Assembly (NCBI GenBank): GCA_023079485.1
Contig: CM041084.1
Span: forward strand, 130,522,792 to 130,586,791
Direction of reading: 5' to 3'
DNA: 64,000 nt
DNA from: Archilochus colubris
Taxonomy: Eukaryota; Chordata; Aves; Apodiformes; Trochilidae
Shown: piece after piece, positions 29,001 to 40,153 of the stretch
Layout: each line of letters opens with the position of its first letter
Numbering within the stretch: position 1 is the first letter of the stretch
Made by a program: the position numbers and the translations under genes
The notes under the pieces: generated by a model
Databases searched by the model: none
Told to the model about the DNA's origin: nothing
What the model saw: the letters and a program-made list of their open reading frames with translations, nothing else

Positions 29001-32000
29001 CCTCTGATCACATTCTAGGGAAGACAAAGCAATGCATCGTTTTAAATCCAAGGGAAATATTTCCTGCATTTGGGGGGGATAAAGTGTTACTATGTCAGCC
29101 AGCTGGGGAGTTTGGAGTCCACCACACTGGTGGAGGAAAAGATGTTAAAAACATTTAAGTCTGCTGAATGCACTGAACTGTATTTGTTACAGCAGACACC
29201 CTTCTGAAAACACTGTATTCTGGCATATGAAAAACTAAATCCTTGGTTTTTTCACATGTAAGATGCTTTTCAAGTTTTACCTACATACAATTTAGTAAAA
29301 ATCATCCTATGTCCCCAGATGAAACAACCGCTTTTCACTCTCATGCCTGGATCCTACATTTTGTTTCTTTGCTGTGTTTTGGTCTGCAAGCTCCCAGTGC
29401 CGATCAGCCCCGAACCTTCAGGATCTTTCTATGAGCGGCTGAACACAAAATGTTGGGTTTTTTTGTCAAGCTGAGCAAAGGGGAGGATTTTCACCTGCGC
29501 TGTCTCGGCAACGCGGCTGCCCTTGCTGGGCCACCCCATGGAGCAGAGAGCAGTGCTGATAGGTGAGGAAGCCTAATTAGCACCTCAGCTCTAATGAATT
29601 GTGTTAATTGGCAGTCTGAGCCTCGAAGCACCGTGTCATGATCAGCGCTGGAGCTGAGTGGAAGTCCTGGGGGGCAGGGGCAGGGGCAGGTCTGGTCCCC
29701 ATTACCAGGGCAGGAGGGGTGGGTGGTCTCAGGGCAGCACTGGTGGGTAACAGGACACTGCTGGGCCGATGACCCGGAGCGGTTCTGCTGAGCAAAGGAA
29801 GGAGCTCCTGGAGAAGGAGGAGGTAGCAGCCATCCTGTTTCTGAGAGGAGAAAGGCACTGAGCAGAGTGGATTGACAGAGAGGGGCTGATGGAGATGAGC
29901 AGCTCCAGGGTGGCTTTTTTTTCAGAGGAGAGGAAGGGCCTGGTGATGGGGCACAAGGGGCTTTGGGGTTCAGCAAGTGCCTTGCTTGGTTAAATGGCTT
30001 TGACATGTGCTTTGAGTACCTCTCCTCTGAAACTCCTCATCTGTATGGGAGCTAGAAGTAAAATAACTGCTTTTTAATTGCTGTCATGCACACAAAGTCA
30101 GTTAAAATGCCAGAGGGATGCTGCCTCCTCCTCCTCTCCTTTGCCTCGTGAGGTGTTACTGGTGTTGCCCTCTCCCTTCAGAAATGTAAGGAGTTTTCTG
30201 GCAGACTGTGGACAGAGGTAGCTGGGGAAAACCTGAGCATCCAAAGACCAAACCCAAGCCAGACACCAGTGGAAGGCACACCACATAGCTGTGGGGAGGC
30301 TGCCTTCATGTTTGCACAGGAGGAATATGCAGAAGCCATAAGAAACCCACCTGTTACTCCCATTACCTCTGCCCCTCACATGCTCCTGCCACCCCAAGAC
30401 CTATTTGGCACCTACAGCACCAGTTTAATAACAGATAATGCCAGGAACGCTTCATGAACATATAGCAGAAGCATGGCATGAGTACCAAGGAACCTTTTTT
30501 CTTAAGTAAGCAAATAAGGGTCTTATGAAGATCATGACCATTATGCTTGGGTGTTGTTGTCATCAGATGAGATGTGTTAATGAGTGTCCAAATAGGCACC
30601 AGAATCTAGTTTCAGAAAATATGTCATGCCCATCACTGCAGAAGGTATACAGGGACTGGAAAAAGGTGGGCAGCCAATGCCTTCAGCGTGAGGTTTGTAT
30701 TAATTTGACTGCCTTACTTCTATCCAGCAGCAGACAGCAGGGGGGAGACCAAAGGTGTACTGCCAGACTGCTCAACAGAATGGTAAACATAAAGTCTCAG
30801 TTAAAGGCTATGGAGAATAACCTTTCTTTGTATCCCTGGTGCTTAGGAATAAAGAAGAATACCTGGGTGAAATCTGGCTAAACTGATTGCACCTGTGCTA
30901 GTGTGGAAAATGGAGATGTTTCTGTAATGGGAACTGCCTTGTTTGAACTCTCCTGCACCAGGGAGTGCTTTTCAGGTGGTGAAGAGCACCCGTGAGTTTC
31001 CCAGCTGCTATGTTGGAGCCAGGCCTGCTGCAGCTGAAGGGCACACAGGCAGGGCTGAAATATTTTTGGTGTGAGACCCAGGAGGGTTTCACAAAAACAA
31101 ATGGTTTTAAGTCACCTTTTCAGGCACCTTTGTCTTGCATTCTTATCCTGTTCTGAGCCAAAGACATTGAAGGGTGATTAAATGGACTCCTGGAGATGTC
31201 TCATGGCTTCAGTGTCACAAAGTCAGGAAAATAAGAATTTTGTATTTAATTCTGACTGTTCTGCAGTAGCTTACTTCTCCTTTTGTATGTCCTCTACTGC
31301 ATACAAAGTCCTCAAAGTCCTTGCCTGTTACTTTCTGTTGGACTTAAATGAAGAAGGCACAGAGAAGCCCCAATTAATCAATATTCAGCTTCCCTGATCC
31401 ATTGCTTCTGGTGAGGTCTCTGCAACACAAGCAGCAGTTGTGGAATGCCTGTCCTGCTTTACATTCAGCCCCTATCTTATTCTGAAATAACTTTCATGTG
31501 TAGACAAGCCAGAGCAATGCTGACATGCTAACCACCCTGTCATTCTGTCTCCAGGAATCCTCCCATGGGAAGGCAGTGCTTTACTTCCTCTTTAAAGAAG
31601 TGATTCCTCCCAGTATCTTCCACAGCTGCACAAAAGGGGGGAGTCCAGACACCAGGATTTGTGCAAAACGAGATGGGCTGGAATGGGAATAAGCAAATCA
31701 AACTTGCTTCACGTAAAGGTCCCACCTACCTCTGTAAGATGAATCCAAACGAGGATACTGACTGAGTGTCTCTCATTCCAGGGAAATACAAATCCAGTCC
31801 AATTTAAAACCCTAGGAATGAGAGGTGAGGTAATATGACACTTCCCCTCGGGAGGGCTGTTCGAAAAATGCAGGAAGAAGGAAAGATTAACCCTGTATGC
31901 GTGCAAAGGGAGCCACATCTCTCCCTTGCTCAAATCCTGGGGGAAAGCCTCCCTTTGCACGTTGAAGATTTTAACATTATTCCTGTGCCCCAGGCAAGAA

Positions 32001-33667
32001 AGGGCATGATACAGCTCTAAGGACTGGGGTCTAGGGGAATGTGGATTTAATTATGAATATCACAGACTTTGCAGGCTGATGGTGCTGGTGTGGAGGAAAC
32101 ATAATAAACATTTTAGGAACGTCTGCTCCCATTTGATGCAAGAAAGTGAGCTGACAAATAAGTTGTACTTGATATTTAGTACAGTTTTAGCGGTGAGTCT
32201 TACCTACTCTGGAATATCTGGTGAGTTGTATAGTACTGGATTTGGAATGCTGGTTGTAGTATTGTCTGCAATGACTAAAGATGGTCCCAGAACTCAGTAA
32301 CACTAACACTTGCTTTACTGTCCATTTTTCCTGGCATTTACACTATGATATAAAAGAGGGAAAGTGATTTTGGAGGCAAATACAGCAGTTATAACACTCT
32401 CACACAAAGCTTCCATTCAAAACTCTTTTGGAGAGGGAAGAGATGAACTTTGAATAAAATGAAATTTGAAAAAAGAGCCTGGGGCAGCAGCTGATTTCCA
32501 CTTCGGCAGACATCAGAGATGGGCAAGAGAATCTCAGCTGTGCTACCATCTGAGGGCTGACACGTTTAGCTCAGAAGCACCTATGTGCTACCCACCATCA
32601 GCCAAAGTTTTGTTCATTCTCTATATAGAAGCAGCACCAGTGATGTTATGGTCTGGAGGACACAGGAGTGGCAGCTAATGCAAAAAGGTAGCACTGGCTA
32701 ATGCAAATGAACTTACTACACATACATACACCTGTTTGTTCCACAGTGTTTTGCTTGCTGATAAAGGCAAATATTTAATCCTGAGTTTGCAGAGGTATTT
32801 GCTGCAATGCTGAAGAAGTTAAAAGCTCAGGTGGGAAGAGCTTCTGACATTAAAAATGGGACTTGCATATTGCACAAAACATTCCAGTATGGAAGGTTTA
32901 AAACATACGGTGACTTTACTTACTCCTACCTTTTGGATCAGTTAGCTGGAAAAAAACCCAAGGCAAAACACAGACAAAACTATGGAGTTGCATATGGTTT
33001 TGACTCAGAATTGTGCAAAAATGCAGTCTTACAATGGTTTGGGGATTTGGAACCATAATTCCCTCCTCCCATGATCTTTGTATGTCTTATGGAGAAGGAT
33101 ACCCACCAGGAAACTTGGTCCTGATGCCCCTCAGATCAGCCTCAGTTTGCTGAGAAGGGCCACAGAGCAGTCAAGAGAACTCAGCTGAGACTTTTTGCTA
33201 GAACAGTGAACCTGATAGTTGAACTCTTGAGAGGTCTCAGGTGGTTCTATTTAGAATCTATGGTTTCTATCAAATTAGTTATAGCCCCTGGTGGGCTTAG
33301 ATCTAGGACAGTTTTAAAATGATCTCAGAGCCTATTATATTTAAACATGTTCTCCACTCACAGCTTGAGTGGTAGCAATGCACCTTCTAAACCAGGTCGA
33401 TGACTAATCAAGGGCAGTTTGTACTAAAAAGAAGGAAAAAAAATTGTAGCACATGTGTGTCTTCTAGATGAGTCCCAGTGTCACACAGCCTGCCAATGTG
33501 GGACTCTGCAGCCCTGGGGTCGGTCTGGTCCTATATTAGTTCTGGGCATTATTCTGTTGACTATCTGAGGTCACTCTGATAGTTTACCCAGTTTTAAGTA
33601 CTAAAAGGCCATATGGTGTTACAGCTATCTGACTGGAGGGTACTGTTTATACCATGTTTATACTTTA
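23013..33667. other. Intergenic, no gene recognised
   Basis: About 10.6 kb without a supported exon. A small CpG cluster is at about 23905-23960. A G-rich block with several GGGG runs is at 29669-29720, next to homeodomain-like motifs at 29573-29612. A 171-codon minus-strand frame at 29491-30006 is Pro/Ser-rich and looks compositional. Confidence 0.6.
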
Positions 33668-34453
33668 CCAAGTGTAAAGTCTTGCATCTGGGAAAGAACA
33701 ACCCCAGGCACCAGTACAGGTTGGGGACTGAGCTGTTGGAGAGCAGCATAAGGGAAAGGGTCCTGGGGGTGCTGGTGGATGGAAGGATGACCATGAGCCA
33801 ACAATGTGTCCTTGTGGCCAAGAAGGCCAATGGCATCCTGGGGTGCATTAGAAGGGGGGTGGTCAGCAGGTGGAGAGAGGTTCTCCTCCCCCTCTACTCT
33901 GCCCTGGTGAGGCCACATCTGGAATATTATGTCCAGTTCTGGGCCCCTCAGTTCCAGAAAGACCAGGAACTGCTTGAAAGAGTCCAGTGCAGAGCCACAA
34001 AGATGGTTAAGGGAGTGGAATATTTCCCTTATGAGGAAAGACTGAGGGAGCTGGGGCTCTTCAGCTTGGAGAAGAGGAGAATGAGGGGTGACCTCATTAA
34101 TGTTTATAAATATGTAAGGGGCGAGTGCCAGGAGGATGGAATAAAGCTTTTCTCAGGGGTCACTAACAATAGGATGAGGGACAGTGGTTATAAACTGGAG
34201 CATAAGAGGTTCCATACAAACACAAGGAGGAATTTTTTCACTGTGAGGGTGACAGAGCCCTGGCACAGGCTGCCCAGGGAGGTTGTGGAGTCTCCTTCCC
34301 TGGAGACTTTCAAAGCCCACCTGGATGTGTTCCTGTGTGACCTGCTGTAGGTGACCCTGCTCTGGCAGGGGGGTCAGATCTTTAGAGGGGCCTCAATGAT
34401 CTTTTGAGGTCTCTTCCAACCCCGAACTTTCTATGATTCTACGATTCTATGAT
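33668..34453 (+). mobile_element. CR1 LINE, 5'-truncated, sense, with intact 3' tail
   Basis: This contains the C-terminal part of CR1 ORF2, a short 3'UTR with CTCTTCCAACCC, and the diagnostic 3' tail of ATTCTATG-type octamers (34430-34453). It matches the copy at 39.3 kb closely over its whole length and in the same orientation. It is 5'-truncated at about 33668, as is usual for CR1. The open frame is unbroken, so this copy is probably relatively young. Confidence 0.95.
33670..34350 (+). pseudogene. CR1 ORF2 C-terminal fragment (end of reverse transcriptase and C-terminal region)
   Basis: About 225 codons remain open to a TAG at 34348-34350. Recognisable CR1 blocks in order are [10 protein letters not shown], then [18 protein letters not shown], then [55 protein letters not shown], and the C-terminal [20 protein letters not shown]. 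In an intact element ORF2 encodes an endonuclease plus reverse transcriptase for target-primed retrotransposition. Here the endonuclease and the catalytic RT core are absent, so the fragment cannot mobilise. The frame extends upstream to 33613, but those first ~20 codons are flanking DNA. It is unlikely to be expressed as a host protein. Confidence 0.9.
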
Positions 34454-37400
34454 CTTGAGGATGATATTTATGCATATTGTATATCTGGTATATTGTTACA
34501 CACTTAAGTGTCTCCACACATAATTGTCTCCCCCATGTAATTGCCACGTGTGAAGGCATTTTGTGGAACTGCCCTGGTTTCTAAAGATGTGATAGGATTG
34601 CTTTGACCTGACTTCAGTGCTTTCCATGTCTCTTGCCTCAGTTAGGTGACTGGGCTCCCTTTTTAGCTAGAGAGAAACAGACACTTTAAAGGTGTTTTGC
34701 CGGATCTCCTTAAGACATCAGCACAAGAAGAGAAATCAGGTTCTGGACATGTTGATTTCTCTCCACTGACTGTAAGAGGAGTCCAATGCTTTGCTTTGGA
34801 GCTGCCCTCCCAGCACCCCAATCTCCTTCTGTGTCACTCCTATATGATCCTTGACTGATCATTGCTTCCACAGGAAGAACATGTGGGCAGCAAACATGGT
34901 CAGACCTGTAGTGTGATCCTGGCTGTTACATGGAGTGCTGCAACCAGAGATACCATCTAAGGTGGGGTGAGCTGCAAGCTACGTCTGTGGGAAAGGAAAA
35001 GGCTCAGGTATTTGTCACAGACATGTAAGAGGCCAGAAACTCAGTAACCCTGAAGGTTCTTCATAAACCCAGCACAGGAAGCACCCAACACACTAGTGTG
35101 CTTTACTATGGTTTCTTCCTATTTTTACAGACTCTTTCTTTTTTGTCTTAGTTGCTTAGTGAGGAAAATTTCTTTCCTCATTCTTTCCAGGCATTCAGCC
35201 TCCACATCTTGTCTATCCCAAGCCACCACCTTTAAGGTCCTCCCTGCACCCTTAGCCCTGTCAGGTTGGCAGCCTACAGAGCCATTTACAGCTGGGGCCA
35301 ATCTCACCCCACACTTGGTAGGCACTGCCAGGCCACACCAGCCTTTTGCTGGAAGATGACCAGAGCTGCCTTAGTTCCAAGCTGCAGGGAAAGCCAGGAC
35401 ACGAGGGAAAGTGGCCAGCAACCCAAACCTACCCTGGGACTCTGTATAAACAGATCTGGCAAGGAGCCCGGCCTCCCAGGAGCTCCTGGGGAGAAATACC
35501 ATGATGAGCAAATGTAAAATGAGGAGAAAGGAGGATGAAGGAAACAGCAGAGCTTTTCAGATGATCTGAAGCAGAATCTAGTGGGTGTTTTGCTCCTTTC
35601 AGTTCCCTTTGGAAACCCTGGCTCGCAGTGACAAGATCACATGCGTGCACAAGGCAGTTATTGCACAATTTTGTTCCAGTCAGTGAGTTTAGGAGGCTGT
35701 GAGGTTGTTTTTTAATATACACTGCCCCCTCTGGCTTCCCTCTCTGCTGCTGCTTTGCTGCCAGGTGCCAGGGATTGCAAATGGGAGGGGATCAGGGCTG
35801 CAGGGAACAGGAGAGCTGCATAGTTTTATGGATCATGCCAGCTAGGATGCTCCATGTCCTTGGGCAGCACGGGAGAGAGTGGGAAGATGCTGGTCGGAGA
35901 AGCTGTCATTTCTGGAGCACAGGAGGTGTGAGAAGGTTTTTCTGCCTCCAAGTGCAGTGCACATTACTGTAGCTAGCACTGCGTGGTGACAGGATTCAAA
36001 TTATTTGACTTGCATTTATTTTTGTTTCTTTGGCGGCTTTGCTTAGCAGCATTAGCACTTATATAATCTCTAGCAGGCTCTGGTATTAACACCTCATTAA
36101 AACGAGCAAGGAACAGGATTCACACTGCTTCTGCTGCTGTGTTTGCTTAGAGACAGGTGTTCTCTGAGATGCCTGAACCAAAGGAGATTTTTATGGGGAA
36201 AACTATCTTTATAACAGAGAAGGCTAAGAATAGACAGAACTCCTTGGCTTGCACCCATCTTTCAAAGAGACATCCAGATGGGAATCCTGAGTCCAGTGAG
36301 TCAGACCGTCTGTTTAAGATGAGGGGGCAGAGGGCTTCTTCTTTGCAAATCTTCTTGCTAGATAAGCAGGATTTAGAGGGAATTTTCACTGCATGAGAGC
36401 TCCCTATGATCCTGTAGGCTGCCGGGGGCACCCGTTCTGCAGGTTATGGTTGTGGGCACAGCCTGCACTCAAGTTCTTGTTGTTCCTTAAATAGTACAGC
36501 CCTCAGCACATCCCTCACGGGGGGATGCACATTGGTAGGGACTTTGGACACTGGGAAAACTTTTCCCAAGAAGGGAAGCCTGATGGCACTATTGCAGAAG
36601 AGGAAATGATGTAGATTTACACTCAAACCTCTGAGGAAAAGGGCCTGTCCCTCCGATGGGTTAAGAGAGGTTTTTGCCCAAAGAAGAGGAAGCAGAAGGT
36701 GGCTCAACCAGGCTGAATTTGCCCTTTTTGCAAGGTTCCAGGTTGCTTCCCCTTGCCAGCTGTTGGAAGGGCAGGCAAAAGCCAATATTTCTAAAGCAAA
36801 AATGGGCAAAGAACAAGGTGGTGAGATGGCTCTTTGAAGCTGTCTCTTTGGTATTTTTCCTACATGAGGGGTACTGGGTACTAACCCTTACTTGATATGC
36901 CAATTATGAACTCTCTCTTGAAAGTCTGGCATGTCTGAGCCAGCACAGAAGAGTTGACTAGACAAACACAGCAATGAAGATGGCTTTTTTTTTTTTTTTT
37001 TTTTTTTTTGTCCAAAATGTTTTTAGATAAGTAAAGATCACTGCCTTTGAATTAAGTGGGTTTAGGAACCATCCTTCTGGAGGGAACTAGGTCATTTAGA
37101 AATGCCAGCCAACCATTGCCAGAAACAATTTCTTTTAAAGACAGTACAAGTGTAGAGAGAATATAGAAATCCTCAGTCTTCCACCTCCACACTGACAGGT
37201 GAAACATCTCTTGAAGTTCCATCGCTACAATAAAATGCAATTTGCCATCAGCAAACTGGGTATTCATTAACCCCTGTGTATAACTCCATTAGTGTGAATG
37301 CCAAATAGGATAAAAGACCTACATTGCTGAAGAAAAATACAGCCACACTGCAGAAATTTTCTTTTAAGCATTAAAAATAAAAATACATATTTTATATTAA

Positions 37401-39300
37401 TTCACATACTCTTAAAATCAAAGTCTGAAGGAATGTCTCTGGTGTTCAAAGAAAAGGCATAATATGTAACTTTTCCTCACTGTAAGATGGTAGGTTTCAG
37501 TATCGTGAACACTTTAGTGCACAAAACTAAATAAAAGATATTGCATGTCTCTTTGTGTGGGGGATTCATTCTTGATTCACATGGCAACTTAATTTATACT
37601 GTCTTTGCTATGTGAAACAAATCAGACCAGCTGTTCAATGTCAGCAGCTAGAAAATGCAGCTTCTGAGATTATGGAAACCAGTTTTGCTGCTGTCATATG
37701 CCATTAATGGTCCTATAGAAAGAGCTTTCCTACTGTAAGGAAAAATAGTACCTAAGTGCACCTTTTCTTTCTAATTGTTTTACAAGGAATTTTCTAAAAG
37801 AAATATCCATGAAGCAAAGCAGTCATGGAGAGCTGTCCTGGTTTCTTCACTATGATTATATTAATTAAGGAGGATAGCAACAGTGGTCTTTCATCCAATC
37901 TGGTGAGGTAATAGTGTACTTGGCATACCATGCATCAGTGAAGCATCACTGCTACTTGTGAACTTTTTTCAGATGCTCTCAGAGAAATGAGATATTATAG
38001 GATACAGTATTAATTCCATCTGATCTTGCTGTTATCTCTACAAATCCCAGAGGCAAATAACACCGAATTTAGCAAATCAGTCTCTGTCTATTAAGGCTGG
38101 CATTTCAGGGTTTGATAGAGCAGCAGATTAATGCTGCATTCTGGATGACTGGTTGAAGAGGTGTCATCATCTCTTTACTTGCTCTGCTTGTGGATTTTAA
38201 ATTTTCAACATTCAAGGATGTTGACAAATATTTTTTTCCCTAAAGCTACTCATCTGTAATGTCATCTGTTTAACCCAGTGCATTGTCATGAAACAAATGT
38301 ACCTCTTTTGCATTCATTACATGACTTTTTATTTGGTTTACATTCTGTGATGAGAATGACTAAAATCCTGATCTATAACACAGCCTAATACCCGTATAAA
38401 TTAGTGGAAGTGAGGCATCTGTCTACTTTGTTGTTTTCAATCTGGTTCCTTAATTTTCTGATTAGCCTCAGGCTTGTATTAGCCTTCTGCTTGTATGGGA
38501 GGGAACAACTGTGTGTCTGTCAGGAGCACTGATACAGGGGACAGAATTGGTACAGTTGTGTAAGATGGTGGGGTGAAACTTCTGGCAGGTATTAGTTCCA
38601 CAGGAGAAGTTAAAAAGAAAAATGTCTAAGCATCCAGGGAAATCAGATACAGATGCTCCTTTTTTCAGATTTCCCTCTAACCTTTATGGCTCACTTGTAG
38701 CATGTTGAAGACAAGCTCTTAGACATGAGCACAGACTTGGACCTCATCAAATGCCACCTAAAAAAACTGTGCAGACGAGGGCCAGCAGATGGAACATGTT
38801 GTTCAGATGTTTCCAGAGGCTCCCAGAGAAGCCTCCCCTGGGCAGAACTAGCCAGATATTTTCAGCTAAAGATGCTTCTGACAGAAACCTGTCTAACTGC
38901 CAGTAAGTACTGTTGATCAGGCAAACAAGCAGTGCTCCTTCCTCTCCCCATGGCACTGAGCTGCAGAACAGCTCTGTTTGTAGAAATGCTTCAGAAACGT
39001 GAATGTCAAACACAAACATTTCCTGGCTGCCCTCTCCTCTTCAATCTCCCTCTGGTGCTGTCAGTGGCAGATGAGTGTCCCTACATTTCCCTCTGGAAGC
39101 TTATGGAGAACTTTCCACTGGTTATACCCTTGCTCATGAGCAGCACTGATGCAGAAACTGAGCCAAACCTCCCAGCCCTGCTTTTGGAGGCCAGTGCCTC
39201 CTACCATCCTACCCTGGGTATGAGGGAGGCACCAGCCCCCATGGACAGACTTCACTTGGCTCTAGCACACAAAGTCATCACCTCTGACCTTTAGGTTGTA
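34454..39300. other. Intergenic, no gene recognised
   Basis: No exon was recognised. It contains the poly-T run at 36985-37009 and an AT-rich block at about 36000-36120 that might be regulatory. Confidence 0.6.
36985..37009. repeat. Poly-T run of 25
   Basis: Twenty-five consecutive T on the plus strand. On the minus strand it follows an unrecognised 71-codon frame (37267-37052) by about 40 bp. That could mimic a retrocopy tail, but no polyadenylation hexamer precedes it. Confidence 0.95.
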
Positions 39301-39304
39301 TATA

Positions 39305-40153
39305 TGCTGTAGACTCTCCTGCCTAGGTCCGAGGAACCTAGATAGGCTAGAGAGTTGTGCAGGGAAAATTTTAAAGAATTAGAATAAGGAAGGGCAAGTG
39401 TAAAGTCTTGCATCTGGGAAAGAACAACCCCAGGTACCAGTACAGGTTGGGGACTGAGCTGTTGGAGAACAGAATAGGTGAAAGGGTCCTGGGGGTGCTG
39501 GTGGATGGAAGGATGACCATGAGCCAACAATGTGCCCTTGTGGCCAAGAAGGCCCATGGCATCCTGGGTGCATTAGAAGGGGGGTGGTCAGCAGGTGGAG
39601 AGAGGTTCTCCTCCCCCTCTACTCTGCCCTGGTGAGGCCAGATCTGGGATATTGTGTCCAGTTCTGGGCCCCTCAGTTCCAGAAGGACTAGGAACTGCTT
39701 GAAAGAGTCCAGTGCAGAGCCACAAAGATGGTTAAGGGAGTGGAACATCTCCCTTATGAGGGAAGACTGAGGGAGCTGGGGCTCTTCAGCTTGGAGAAGA
39801 GGAGACTGAGGGGTGACCTTATTAATGTTTATAAATATGTAGAGAGGGCCAGGAGGATGGTGCCAGGCTCTTCTCAGTTACGCCCAATAACAGGACAAGA
39901 GGTAACAGATACAAGCTTGAACATAAGAGGTTCCATACCAACACGAGGAGAAATTTTTTCACTGTGAGGGTGACAGAGCCCTGGCACAGGCTGCCCAGGG
40001 AGGTTGTGGAGTCTCTTTCCCTGGAGACACTCAAAACCAACCTGGCTGTGTTCCTATGTAACCTGCTGTAGGTGACCCTTCTCTGGAAGGGGGGGGTTGG
40101 ACTTGATCTTTCGAGGTCCTTTCTAATGCCTGACTTACTGTGATTTTGTGATA
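39305..40153 (+). mobile_element. CR1 LINE, 5'-truncated, sense, with broken ORF2
   Basis: It is nearly the same sequence as the 33.7 kb copy from 39395 onward. It extends further 5': translated in frame, the segment from 39333 shows NLDRLE followed by AGKILKN, matching the CR1 RT region just upstream of the shared block. The segment AVDSP at 39305 may be an earlier piece after a small deletion. ORF2 is broken. A G is missing where the other copy reads GGGGTGCATT, and CAGGAACTGC has become TAGGAACTGC, a stop. There is also a small deletion in the block after the KYV motif. The 3' end decays into TGTGATTTTGTGAT near 40153. Confidence 0.93.

Noticed and set aside
29491..30006. 171-codon minus-strand frame
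   Set aside because: Pro/Ser/Cys-rich composition, no domain, overlapped by other frames of equal quality in a G-rich patch.
32807..33058. 83-codon plus-strand frame with mixed composition
   Set aside because: Protein-like in appearance but no recognisable family and no splice context; length is within chance expectation.
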